From positions 1-34,728 of the forward strand of contig MENF01000141.1 of assembly GCA_001769035.1 (NCBI GenBank): DNA of 34,728 bases, given 5' to 3'. Position numbers and translations under genes: made by a program. Shown one piece after another: positions 1 to 7,915 of the stretch; the first letter of the stretch is position 1; each line of letters starts with the position of its first letter. The stretch comes from Bacteroidetes bacterium GWA2_32_17 (GTDB lineage Bacteria; Bacteroidota; Bacteroidia; Bacteroidales; GWA2-32-17). Below the pieces are notes generated by a model that saw nothing but the letters and a program-made list of their open reading frames with translations, was not told the DNA's origin and searched no databases.

Positions 1-28
1 GGGCTAATAATTCTATTCAATTATAATC

Positions 29-119
29 AATAACCCCGACATTTATGTCGGGGGTTTGAATGCCACATTTGATGCGGGCTTTAGCCCATAAATTCAATTC
101 TTAACTTGACGCCAAAGCG
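29..119. repeat. Dispersed repeat block, copy 1
   Basis: This block is repeated almost exactly at 13740-13830, with about three mismatches over the first 75 bases and more divergence at the far end. It holds two hairpins. The first has a 9-bp stem CCCCGACAT/ATGTCGGGG at 34-53 with a TT loop. The second is GGGCT-TT-AGCCC at 76-87. A conserved tail, TTAACTTGACGC, follows and also occurs near 10400. The function is unknown. The hairpins could end transcription of the minus-strand gene at 238-1659, but no clear T-tract is visible. Confidence 0.85.
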
Positions 120-237
120 CTCAGGCGGGATGAAGTTTTTAAATATCAGGACCGCCTAAGCGGAATGACAGATCTGATATCTATCGGATTTAAAAACGAG
201 AATAACGAAAAAATCGGACATTATGGACAGACACTAT

Positions 238-1659
238 TTACTCTTTTATAAATTTACCCGCGTCTAAAATGTAACCATTTTTATTTAAAATCTGATAAAA
301 AAACATCCCTGCCGACAAATCAGAAACAGTAACTGTTGTTATGTCCATGTTTATTTGAGTTTCCAAAATTAAATCACCGACTGTATTGTAAATATTTATA
401 AAAGTTTCTTCATTGCTGTATGTAAATATATTCAGATTATCTTTAACAGGATTTGGATAAATTTTGAATGTTGTTTTTTCAGAAATGTCATTAATGCTTA
501 AAGGATTATAAATAAATGACAAGTCATCAACATAAAACACATTCCCGGGAATTGGGTCGCCAGGATTGCCTGCAAAAATGATAAACTGCATAGAGTCGGG
601 AATTAAACCCGAAGTGTAAGAAAAATTAGTAGCAAACCGGCTATAAGTATTTGAAGAATTTTGAGTAAAATAAAATGCTTGTCCAATTGTTGTACCGTTA
701 TTTGAAAGCTGAACCATAATAAAATTAAAATTATTGGTATCCGGAGCAACTGTTCCTTTAGTATATCCAACTAACGAATCGGGCTTGTATGCAAAAGGAT
801 ATTTTGTTGACGAAAATCCATTTATTAAATTTAATTGAAGAGTACCTAAAAGTGTATCGCCTGGCACTCCTGTACCAAAAGGTGGCGGAACTGTACCTGT
901 GTCGCTTATCAATTTAACTGCAAAATTTCCCGAATTTGCGTCAACTGTTTTTGTAACCAAAACTGGCAAGTTATAATATGGAAATTGATTTGCATAAGTT
1001 CCCCAATTACTTGGGTCTTCGCCTGTACTAATTGTAGTCCAGTTTTCAAAATCGCCGTTGGGGAATGGCTCTGAAGTATTGGTTAAACTAATACTGTCAA
1101 TTGTTAGTGTACTTCCGGCAAATTGTGGCGGATCCATACTTGAGCAAGTAATTATTGCTACCATTGAATCAGGTGGGTTTGACGAGAGAAGACCTGTTGG
1201 AATAACAAATCGTACGTAAGATAATTGTGTGCCGATAAAAGTAGTTACTACTGGTTGTCCAATAAAAGTTCCGTTCTTTTTAAATGCTACTATAAAAAAC
1301 GCTGTATCATTTGGTTGAATGTCATATTTAACATAACCCGAAATAGAATCGGGTGTTCCTGTATATGGTAAACCGCCATTAATAGTTTGATTACCGGGAG
1401 TTCCAATAAGGAGCATTCCCGGAATAGTGTCATTGTTAGAAAGAACAGTTTCTAATTTTGCAGCAAAGGAAGCGTGATACGAATCAGTCACTTTTGTAAT
1501 ATTATTAACACCCCACATAATATTTGACGAAAGAAAAGTATCTGGCTCATTAAATGTTTGTTGCGACCAGTTCTCAAAATTACCATTTGGTAATTGTTGT
1601 GCATTTAAATTAAAATTAATTAATACACTTAATCCGATTACAAAAATTAAAATTTTCAT
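238..1659 (-). CDS. Secreted protein with T9SS type A C-terminal sorting domain
   Basis: This is a 473-aa predicted cargo of the type IX secretion system encoded later in the window. Residues 1-20 form a signal peptide ending in LNAQ. Two tandem modules follow, each opening with an NG[ND]FENW motif (about residues 26 and 201). They look like beta-sandwich (jelly-roll) ligand-binding modules, but I cannot name the ligand. The last 75 residues form a typical type A sorting domain: a KIYPNPVKDNL start, alternating beta strands, an LSAGMFFYQI strand and a short lysine-rich end. In this family the domain is recognised at the outer membrane and usually removed when the protein is released or attached to the surface. 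The ATG at 1659 is followed directly by a good signal peptide. Sorting is a confident call; binding activity is inference. Confidence 0.85.
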   Translation of the reverse strand: MKILIFVIGLSVLINFNLNAQQLPNGNFENWSQQTFNEPDTFLSSNIMWGVNNITKVTDSYHASFAAKLETVLSNNDTIPGMLLIGTPGNQTINGGLPYTGTPDSISGYVKYDIQPNDTAFFIVAFKKNGTFIGQPVVTTFIGTQLSYVRFVIPTGLLSSNPPDSMVAIITCSSMDPPQFAGSTLTIDSISLTNTSEPFPNGDFENWTTISTGEDPSNWGTYANQFPYYNLPVLVTKTVDANSGNFAVKLISDTGTVPPPFGTGVPGDTLLGTLQLNLINGFSSTKYPFAYKPDSLVGYTKGTVAPDTNNFNFIMVQLSNNGTTIGQAFYFTQNSSNTYSRFATNFSYTSGLIPDSMQFIIFAGNPGDPIPGNVFYVDDLSFIYNPLSINDISEKTTFKIYPNPVKDNLNIFTYSNEETFINIYNTVGDLILETQINMDITTVTVSDLSAGMFFYQILNKNGYILDAGKFIKE

Positions 1660-1705
1660 TTTGTTAAGTATTTAAAGATTTATAAAATAATATTAATTGT
1701 TTCTG

Positions 1706-1713
1706 CAAAGATA
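1706..1713 (-). promoter_or_regulatory. Putative Bacteroidota -7 box for the T9SS cargo gene
   Basis: Read on the minus strand this is TATCTTTG, a full match to the Bacteroidota -7 consensus TAnnTTTG. It lies about 47 bp upstream of the ATG at 1659, implying a leader of about 40 nt. No good -33 TTTG is visible at the usual spacing, so the call rests on one box. Confidence 0.4.
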
Positions 1714-1956
1714 ATAATTATTGTAGTAGCCTCGTCAGTTTTTAGTATAATTTATAACGTTGATTTGTTAAAAAATCTTTTTTATTAAAAAATTATGATC
1801 AAATGTAAAACGATTAAATGAGAGTATAAAATTATTTTCAGAGAATTTAAGCTTTAAAATTGATTATATTATATAATTTGTTAAATGTGTCATTTAGTAA
1901 TGTTCTGCTTGTTGTTTTCGTAGATTGTGTTATGCGTTCGTTTTTTTCTCGGTTTA

Positions 1957-2880
1957 TTATAATTTATTTTCTTTAATCCTTCGTCTAATTTCCATATCCA
2001 AACTCACAGGTTCATAATCAAATAATTTTCTCAATAATTTATGGTCTTCCGGCACATTCTCTGCCATATCTGAAGGAAAGTTATTCAGCAATTTCAGACT
2101 TTTATATAAAAATCTTACAAATGGATTAAAAGGTAAAATGATTAACGATACCATGTTAAAAACAAAAAGCGGTATTTTAATATGTTTTACTTTTTTACCA
2201 GTCAATTCTGAAAATAATTTCGCTACTTGAGGAAATGTAAAAGCATTCGGTCCGGTTAATTTTATTCTCTTTCCATTTAAGTCATCTCGTAATACTGTTT
2301 GTGCAGTTATTTCTCCTACGTCTTCTGGTGAAATGCTTGGAATTGCTTTTAGTCCACCACCTGGTACAACCATCTTCCCGTTTCTAACAAATGTAAAGAA
2401 AATTTCAGATGATGGTGCATTCCCCAATATTGTCCAATTAAAATCTGATTGAAATATTTTTGATTCTATTTCTAATTTTATTTCACCAAATTCAAGTACA
2501 TTTAAGTCAAGTAAAAGTTGTTTTTTAATTTCGTACCCCGACATGTAAACTAATCTTTTAATTCCTGCCTTTTTAGCTTCTTCAAAAATTGTAAGAACTG
2601 CGTCTTGTTCAATTTGTTTCATTTGTCTTATCTGCTTGCGATTACCAGCCGACAAACAAATAACAATTGCTTTTACATCTTTGAGTGATTCTACAATAAA
2701 ATCCCTGTTTAAGACATCTCCTTCAATTATCTCTATATTATCGCCAAATTTTCTTCTGGCTTTTTCATAGTTTCTGCTCACAACTTTTACTAATGAACCT
2801 TTGTCAACTAATTTTTTAACCACTTTGTTTCCATAGTGACCTGTCCCACCATAAATAATTATTTTATTATTGTCAATCAT
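1957..2880 (-). CDS. NAD(P)-binding atypical SDR (NmrA-like) protein
   Basis: This 307-aa protein opens with a Rossmann beta strand and the glycine motif GGTGHYG (residues 11-17). A basic VVSRNYEKARR region at the end of the second strand suggests NADP(H) preference. The segment GDVLNRD and the later VYMSGYE fit the extended or atypical SDR family, including NmrA-like and NDUFA9-like proteins that bind a nucleotide and often lack the catalytic Tyr-x-x-x-Lys. I do not see that catalytic pair clearly. A hydrophobic stretch near residues 240-260 could touch the membrane. The substrate is unknown. It stands alone, with 297 bp to the previous gene's start and repeat-filled DNA on its other side. 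Confidence 0.75.
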   Translation of the reverse strand: MIDNNKIIIYGGTGHYGNKVVKKLVDKGSLVKVVSRNYEKARRKFGDNIEIIEGDVLNRDFIVESLKDVKAIVICLSAGNRKQIRQMKQIEQDAVLTIFEEAKKAGIKRLVYMSGYEIKKQLLLDLNVLEFGEIKLEIESKIFQSDFNWTILGNAPSSEIFFTFVRNGKMVVPGGGLKAIPSISPEDVGEITAQTVLRDDLNGKRIKLTGPNAFTFPQVAKLFSELTGKKVKHIKIPLFVFNMVSLIILPFNPFVRFLYKSLKLLNNFPSDMAENVPEDHKLLRKLFDYEPVSLDMEIRRRIKENKL

Positions 2881-3198
2881 TGTCTGTTTATATTTTTAAG
2901 CATGATGCATAACTCCTTTATATGTGTGACTTATTCATACATTATATTCAAATTTTATATTCATGATTTTTTGTTATATATTTTTATGTAAAAATAATAT
3001 TTTGCATATCATTTGCTCGAAAATAGATCCGATATCAGATGCAAATCGTTCCGAAACATCGGAACGAAGGCAGTGAGATTTTCAAAAATCGCAAGCCTTG
3101 AACTCGAACATAACTCACATTTATATTGTTTTTTAAGGTGTTCTCCGTAAAAGCGGAGCAAGCTGTGAGATCGCTTCGCTAAGTTCTGAATCAAGCAA

Positions 3199-3240
3199 GA
3201 TATTACAGACAGACACTAATTAGTGCTTGTCTATAATATC
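3199..3240. repeat. 42-bp near-perfect palindrome
   Basis: The two 21-base arms pair at 18 positions plus one G-T pair, with no spacer; the centre reads CACTAATTAGTG. A half-site variant, TTATGGACAGACACTA, occurs identically at 221-236 and 3353-3368 and in altered form at 32564-32585. It resembles the end-joined terminal repeats of a small mobile element, or a protein-binding site. The function is unknown. Confidence 0.8.
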
Positions 3241-3254
3241 GTAATAATAGTATA

Positions 3255-3350
3255 AAGCTCCAAATTCCAAATCCCAAATTCCAAGTTTGGGGCTTGGGAT
3301 TTGAGACTTGGGTCTTGAGGTTTTGGGCTTTCATTTTTGAAAATCTTTGA
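3255..3350. repeat. Hairpin repeat of CCAAATTCCAAG words (copy 1)
   Basis: The left arm is built from variants of CCAAATTCC/CAAATCCC, and the right arm from their complements (GGGATTTG, CTTGGG, TTTTGGGCTTT). The whole folds into one long imperfect hairpin starting at AAAGCTCC and closing at GGGCTTT. Related word arrays lie at 12690-12727 (left arm only) and 23787-23955. Confidence 0.75.
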
Positions 3351-3377
3351 CTTTATGGACAGACACTAAATAGTCTA

Positions 3378-4652
3378 TTAATTCCTAACACATCGCACAG
3401 AAAAACCAGTCGGTTTACCGTTATTGTTCCTGCCTGCATGGCTGTTATAGTAATGCACGAGCCGGTACCATGCATCGCCTGTACCTTCCTCTGTAGAACT
3501 CCACCAATAAGCATCATAACCTTTATCATAGAACGAGCCGTTGATGCTACGATGACCACCGGGAAGGGCTGTAAAACCACTTTCGTTGGTTCCAATAATA
3601 TTCCAATCAGTTGATAGTTTGCCACCAGCGACATTTTCGCCACCCAAATAGGTTGTTAGAGTTGTCCATTCGGCATCGGTAGGTATATGCCAGCCAGTAG
3701 GGCAAATATTATGTGCATCGGTAGCAGCATACCAATTATAAAGCCTTCCGTATGTAACAGAATTAGAAGGAGTATTGTTGTAATCGCAATATGCTCCTGT
3801 TGTAAGGATATTCCATACCGTGTCAACGGTTACATTTGGAATGTCTGTGCCATCGCGATATTTTGTGGTTTTTAAATTTTCAACCATCCATACTTGGGTG
3901 CCTATGGTTATAGTATTATAAACATTACTGTCAATATCAGTTACAGTTCCTGTGTATGTTTTAAAAATAAATTCATTACCATAACTTATTCCTGCAGAAT
4001 TTGCAGCATAAGCTCTTACATAATAAATTGTATTTACCGATAATCCAGTTATATTGCTTGGAAAACTACCTATTCCTGAACTGTCTGTAGTTTTATTGTC
4101 AGATATAGTAGGTAATGTATTTGTATTCCAACAAACTCCTCTAGATATTACAGTGTTTCCTCCGTCACTTGAAATATTACCTCCACAGGTTGCTGAGTTT
4201 GTTGTAATATCACTAATCTTATTTGTTGTTAGAACAGGTACAGGACCTGATGCAGTTATAAATGAAATAACACTTCCATATCCTGTTCCTATACTGTTGG
4301 TTGCATAAGCTCGCACATAATATGTAGTGCTTGCTGATAAGCCAGAAATAGTTATTGAAAAAATCCCGGTACCGGTTCCATCATCAATAAAATTATCTGA
4401 TAAAGTTGGGGTTTGATTTGTACTCCAGCATAATCCTCTTACCGTTACTGTTGAGCCACCGTCAGAAGTAATATTACTTCTGCAATAAGCAGTAGCTTGT
4501 GTAATATTAATTATTGCTATAGATGATAGTACTGGAACATCTCCGGTAGGAGTTGGACTGTCGTCATCCTTCTTCTTGCAACTGTTTGTAAGCATTAATA
4601 ACACTCCCATTACAACTAATGAGTAAATCAAAATTCTGTTTTTCTTTTTCAT
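3378..4652 (-). CDS. FISUMP-domain lipoprotein with two fibronectin-like repeats
   Basis: This is a 424-aa predicted lipoprotein. A basic N-terminus and hydrophobic core lead to the lipobox LTNSC with Cys25, followed by a KKKDDDS linker. Two related modules of about 95 residues follow (about 40-132 and 138-232). Each carries an RG[LV]CW motif, then a G[LI]S...Y[YF]VRAYA[TA]NS strand and a short G-Y-G segment; this is the Fn3-like repeat common in Bacteroidota surface proteins. From residue 238 to the end is a FISUMP (Fibrobacter succinogenes major paralogous) domain, seen from TIGTQVWMVENL, LYNWYAA, ICPTGWHIPTD, WWSSTE and the terminal GFSVRCVRN. It is likely anchored at the cell surface with an unknown ligand. 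It lies 19 bp after the small lipoprotein gene upstream, so co-transcription is likely. Confidence 0.85.
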   Translation of the reverse strand: MKKKNRILIYSLVVMGVLLMLTNSCKKKDDDSPTPTGDVPVLSSIAIINITQATAYCRSNITSDGGSTVTVRGLCWSTNQTPTLSDNFIDDGTGTGIFSITISGLSASTTYYVRAYATNSIGTGYGSVISFITASGPVPVLTTNKISDITTNSATCGGNISSDGGNTVISRGVCWNTNTLPTISDNKTTDSSGIGSFPSNITGLSVNTIYYVRAYAANSAGISYGNEFIFKTYTGTVTDIDSNVYNTITIGTQVWMVENLKTTKYRDGTDIPNVTVDTVWNILTTGAYCDYNNTPSNSVTYGRLYNWYAATDAHNICPTGWHIPTDAEWTTLTTYLGGENVAGGKLSTDWNIIGTNESGFTALPGGHRSINGSFYDKGYDAYWWSSTEEGTGDAWYRLVHYYNSHAGRNNNGKPTGFSVRCVRN

Positions 4653-4671
4653 TATTTTCGATTTTTAAAGT

Positions 4672-5148
4672 TTAATAATCTGCTGAATTCAAGTTATAAA
4701 AACTATATGAAATTTTTTCACTTGCAAATTTAGCAAATATAATTATATTTGACTTAAAATTAATATTTTTTTTATAATTAGAAAGTAAATTTATTTTTTC
4801 TTTTTTCGGTACAATAATTTGCTCATTATCTGCTGATGCAGAAAGGTTTTCGACAATCGGTTCATTGTTTTCAATTGTGTTTGATTCAAAGTTAGTTTTT
4901 TCAGTTATCACTTTTTCACTTTGTTCAATCTTACTTTCATTTTTTGTTAATTCTTGCTTTTCTCGGTTTTGTTTCGAACTTTTCATCGAAATATGATAAC
5001 CGGGCATGTAAATCCGTTTTTCCATAGTGCATGAACTAAAGACAATTGTTATTGAAAAAATAACAATCACTTCAATCATTATTACATCAAACCCTTTACG
5101 GCTTTTGAGCTTAAAATTTAAATACTTTTTTTTATACATTTTACACAT
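4672..5148 (-). CDS. Small predicted lipoprotein with a MEKRxYxxGYHI motif
   Basis: This is a 158-aa protein of unknown function. I chose the ATG at 5148, preceded by an A-rich AAAACA; the longer frame begins with TTG and lacks support. ATG at 5139 is also possible. A basic stretch leads to a hydrophobic core and the lipobox VFSSC. The next residues, TMEKRIYMPGYHISMK, match a short motif I recall right after the lipidated Cys of many Bacteroidota proteins of unknown role. The middle is charged and Glu/Lys-rich, likely disordered or coiled. The start lies about 80 bp after the beta-barrel gene, and the FISUMP lipoprotein gene follows after 19 bp, so the three may form an operon. Confidence 0.6.
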   Translation of the reverse strand: MCKMYKKKYLNFKLKSRKGFDVIMIEVIVIFSITIVFSSCTMEKRIYMPGYHISMKSSKQNREKQELTKNESKIEQSEKVITEKTNFESNTIENNEPIVENLSASADNEQIIVPKKEKINLLSNYKKNINFKSNIIIFAKFASEKISYSFYNLNSADY

Positions 5149-5226
5149 TGTTTTAATAAATAAAACTGTTTTCAAACAATAATTGTTTAAATCACAAACA
5201 AATAAAAAGCTGTTTACTGTTTCTAC

Positions 5227-5874
5227 TTATAAAAATATTGTAAAACCTAATTTTACTTCAAATGTTTCTATAACGACTCTTTCGTTGTTGGGGTTGTTTT
5301 CTTTATCTTTTACAGTTATAGAATTATAACCAAACAGTGTATCAAATGTAGCTTTTTCGCCAAGTGAAATTGCCATTCCCAGTTCACCTCCAATTTTAAA
5401 AATCCCGTTCTTGTATTCGGGTGTACTTGTTGATTTTTCCTTAAATAAACCATAAGAACCGCCTGCCTCAAGATAAGGAAACACTTTATTTGAATCAAAA
5501 TAAAATTTTGCAAATGGTCCCGCATTAATTAACGAACTTTTATAATTATATTTCTGACCTAAATAACTTCTTTTATAACTATATGTTGCAATATTTGCAT
5601 TAATTCCCAATGCTATGTTTTTTGTTAACATATAACCAACTTTAGGTAATAAATTAAAGCTGTATGATGTTTCGGGGTCAGGTTCAGTGTACCCACTCGC
5701 GTTACTTTTATAATTTGTAGAAGACAATCCTAACGACATAATGTTCGAACCTGTATTTACTACATTAAGTGATGATGAAACTCCAAGAATAAGTTTTTCA
5801 CCACTAATTTGAGCTTGTAACATTGTGTGGTTAAAAAAACAAATTACACTAATTAAAAGCAAATTCTTTTTCAT
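5227..5874 (-). CDS. Outer-membrane beta-barrel protein
   Basis: This 215-aa protein has a signal peptide (about residues 1-22, ending LQAQ). The rest consists of alternating amphipathic strands with aromatic and glycine-rich turns, for example SFNLLPKVGYML, IALGINANIATYSY, AGPFAKFYF and YLEAGGSYGLF, ending in EVKLGFTIFL. A terminal strand ending in hydrophobic residues is typical of 8-stranded outer-membrane barrels of the OmpX/PorT-like type. No enzymatic motif is visible. It heads a probable three-gene cluster with two lipoprotein genes downstream. It could be an adhesion or structural porin-like protein; the sequence does not decide. Confidence 0.75.
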   Translation of the reverse strand: MKKNLLLISVICFFNHTMLQAQISGEKLILGVSSSLNVVNTGSNIMSLGLSSTNYKSNASGYTEPDPETSYSFNLLPKVGYMLTKNIALGINANIATYSYKRSYLGQKYNYKSSLINAGPFAKFYFDSNKVFPYLEAGGSYGLFKEKSTSTPEYKNGIFKIGGELGMAISLGEKATFDTLFGYNSITVKDKENNPNNERVVIETFEVKLGFTIFL

Positions 5875-5920
5875 CTGTTTATATTTTTTAATTTATTGAT
5901 ACTCAATTTATTATATTTTC

Positions 5921-6060
5921 AGATTGATGTAGATTGAAGAAGATTGATAGGATTGATGAAGACGTTCTTCAATCTTGTCTTCTCAATCTATTCAATCTTG
6001 TTTTTTCAATCCTTTCAATCTTTCTTCTCAATATTGTTTTCTCAATCTTTTTTCAATCTC
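5921..6060. repeat. AGATTGA-word hairpin repeat (copy 1)
   Basis: The left half is made of AGATTGA words and the right half of TCAATCT words, meeting at the apex GAAGACGTTCTTC, so the RNA or single strand can fold. The first 56 bases (5921-5976) are identical, in reverse complement, to 28918-28973. Related words form the tandem array at 14332-14446. It fills most of the gap upstream of the beta-barrel gene. Confidence 0.9.
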
Positions 6061-6138
6061 ATCACTTAAACTTAACCGCTAATATAATCATTCCCTTGGG
6101 TGTCTTTTTTAGTCGGGAATGTTTCATGGTTTAAAAAA

Positions 6139-6510
6139 TTAATTTATTATTACAATTACTGGTTGATTTTTCTCATCAAAAAAAACTGCTTGTTTTGTTC
6201 CGTCACCAATTTCTATTCTTTTTATTTTTTCAATTAACTGGTCGTGCAAACTTCCATCTTTTTCATAAACGAGCCAGTACTCATGTATCTCTTTCACTTT
6301 GCAGTTCTTTTTTATGCTTCCATCAGTTAGAATTATTCGAGTATTTACAAGTCTTGACAGAAGTATTGAATCTTTTTGTTCAACATTATTGAGTGCAATT
6401 TGTTTTTTTATGCTGCCAGACCTGACGCTTCCGTCAGGCTCTGTAGTTTGTACGAACATTGGCACCCAAAGTAACATGTACAAACTGAACAGCATTGCTA
6501 TAGTAGCCAT
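6139..6510 (-). CDS. Small membrane-anchored or exported protein of unknown function
   Basis: This 123-aa protein is not recognised. An N-terminal hydrophobic stretch (about residues 3-20, IAMLFSLYMLLWVPMFV) is a signal peptide or single membrane anchor. The remainder contains three DGS turns (DGSVRSGSIKK, DGSIKKNCKV, DGSLHDQL) and a C-terminal beta-rich part. Its ATG overlaps the stop codon of the CsgG-like gene upstream in the arrangement TAATG, so the two are almost certainly translationally coupled. That pairing suggests a shared envelope role, possibly as partner of the barrel protein. Nothing in the sequence fixes a reaction. Confidence 0.7.
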   Translation of the reverse strand: MATIAMLFSLYMLLWVPMFVQTTEPDGSVRSGSIKKQIALNNVEQKDSILLSRLVNTRIILTDGSIKKNCKVKEIHEYWLVYEKDGSLHDQLIEKIKRIEIGDGTKQAVFFDEKNQPVIVIIN

Positions 6511-7676
6511 TATTCAATATGTTTTTTCTTCTGAATATTAAAGCCGAAAGAAAAACCAAAAGTTGTTCCTTCTTTACGCGGAGACACAAAAAAGTTTACC
6601 GGAATATTAAGGTAACCCGACTTAAAAGTTCTTCCAATTGCAAATATTAAACTGGTAGATAAATATGCTGTACCACGACTATCTATTCGTTTTGTAATAG
6701 GGTAAGGATTTGTTAAAGCATGTAAATAACCTCCGGTTGTATCAGTAACATTCCACTCATTTGTTATGTACCATTCATTTTCTCCATTTCCCATTAAATT
6801 ATATGTATCATAGAAACCATCAATTTTTTTAACTATTCTAAAAGAAGGTCCAAAAGCAAATTCCCATCCACCTTTTCCCATTCTGAATCCATTCAAAAAA
6901 GTAACTGAAGGAATAAATTTTCCTGACTCCATTCCGCTAATCATCGGAATAAGTTCTACTAATGCCTGAAAATTACCGGCACTTAAATATTGCCATTCTT
7001 GTTGCCAACCGAAATCAAACATTACTGGAAACATATTATAGCCACCTTTACTTTCTTGCCCGGTTAAAATTTTTGCTGCATCACCAAACATCATTGAGCC
7101 ACCCATCCTTGGTCCATTCAAATTTAGTTGAGTTTTAGGACTGGCAACAGGCATCTCGTAATTAATAAGAAGGTTTACTAAATTCTGGTCTGTTGTTAAT
7201 CCTAACATTTTTTGTACAGAAATCATAATCATTTTTTGTAACTCAGGTTGAAGATTCAAATATTCTGTTGCATCCTGTTTTTCTACTGCTTCGGTTTTAA
7301 CATCAATTACTTTTAAAGAGATTATAATTTTTTCTCCAAAACGTTCAACACTTCCAGTAATAACTTTATCAACTCCCAATAATTTTCCTGAAGCAACAAC
7401 ACATGATTTTCCAAAACAGGTTGTTAAATCAATGTTATTTTTCTTTACTCCTTCGGCAACATCATATTTATCCATAACATTATAAACATTTGCTTTTTCC
7501 ATTTCGAGCCGAACCATATAACTTATTGATTCTCCATCTTGAATTACGCCTTTGCTGTCAATACCTAGTACTGCTGCAACAGGTTTTGTTTGGTTTTGTG
7601 CATTAACGCACACTGATGCTCCAAGAATTGCAATTAAAAGCATCATTGTTCTGATTTTTTGATTTGTTGTTCTCAT
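6510..7676 (-). CDS. CsgG/TolB-N-like domain fused to a C-terminal beta-barrel-like region
   Basis: A 388-aa protein counted from the ATG at 7676; a longer frame begins with TTG at 7769 and adds a segment without a signal, so I reject it. The signal peptide ends in CVNAQ. Residues about 30-135 resemble the alpha/beta domain of CsgG and TolB-N-like proteins: PVAAVLGIDSKG, then EMEKANVYNVMDKYDV, ASGKLLGVDKVITGSVERFG and ISLKVIDVKT. In such proteins this unit computes or binds at the periplasmic face. The remainder is rich in aromatic amphipathic strands (FGWQQEWQYL, GWEFAFGPSF, TTFGFSFGFNIQ) and looks like an outer-membrane barrel. The downstream small gene overlaps its stop. A divergent BetR-type regulator starts 240 bp away and may control it. 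The fold is an inference from pattern; the role is unknown. Confidence 0.65.
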   Translation of the reverse strand: MRTTNQKIRTMMLLIAILGASVCVNAQNQTKPVAAVLGIDSKGVIQDGESISYMVRLEMEKANVYNVMDKYDVAEGVKKNNIDLTTCFGKSCVVASGKLLGVDKVITGSVERFGEKIIISLKVIDVKTEAVEKQDATEYLNLQPELQKMIMISVQKMLGLTTDQNLVNLLINYEMPVASPKTQLNLNGPRMGGSMMFGDAAKILTGQESKGGYNMFPVMFDFGWQQEWQYLSAGNFQALVELIPMISGMESGKFIPSVTFLNGFRMGKGGWEFAFGPSFRIVKKIDGFYDTYNLMGNGENEWYITNEWNVTDTTGGYLHALTNPYPITKRIDSRGTAYLSTSLIFAIGRTFKSGYLNIPVNFFVSPRKEGTTFGFSFGFNIQKKKHIE

Positions 7677-7915
7677 TTTAATTGATTTTTTAGTTAATAA
7701 TTTTTTCTGTTTGACAAAGCAAAGTTGAGCAAGAATAGCTGGCAATAAAAACGGATTTATGATAAGCAATCACTTTATTTTCTTGAATTTCGATAAACCA
7801 GAAGCGATTATTATATTTGCAACAACAATTTTTGCAATATTTGCAAATCATATTATTAAATTATTATATCTTGCAAAAGAATTTGTCTGAAATAATGATA
7901 TTCAAATAAAATAAA

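Larger units (their letters stand above)
2881..3377. other. Intergenic gap filled with inverted repeats
   Basis: I find no credible gene in this 497-bp gap. It contains, in order, a hairpin CGTTCCGA-AACA-TCGGAACG at 3047-3066; a stretch GTGAGATCGCTTCGCTAAG at about 3166 that recurs near 14170; a 42-bp palindrome at 3199-3240; a CCAAATTCC-word hairpin at 3255-3350; and a half copy of the palindrome that runs nearly to the stop codon of the FISUMP gene. A 61-codon frame on the minus strand here reads entirely through these repeats and is not called. Confidence 0.7.

Noticed and set aside
3009-3194. 61-codon frame on the minus strand
   Set aside because: It lies wholly within repeated noncoding segments, including a stretch shared with about 14170, and resembles no protein family.
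3687-4308. Plus-strand frames opposite the FISUMP gene
   Set aside because: They are shadows of a well-supported minus-strand gene with clear domains.
5149-5175. Extended start of the small lipoprotein
   Set aside because: The first codon is TTG; ATG 5148 preceded by AAAACA is the better start.
7677-7769. N-terminal extension of the CsgG-like protein
   Set aside because: It starts at TTG and places a non-signal segment before a perfect signal peptide that begins at ATG 7676.
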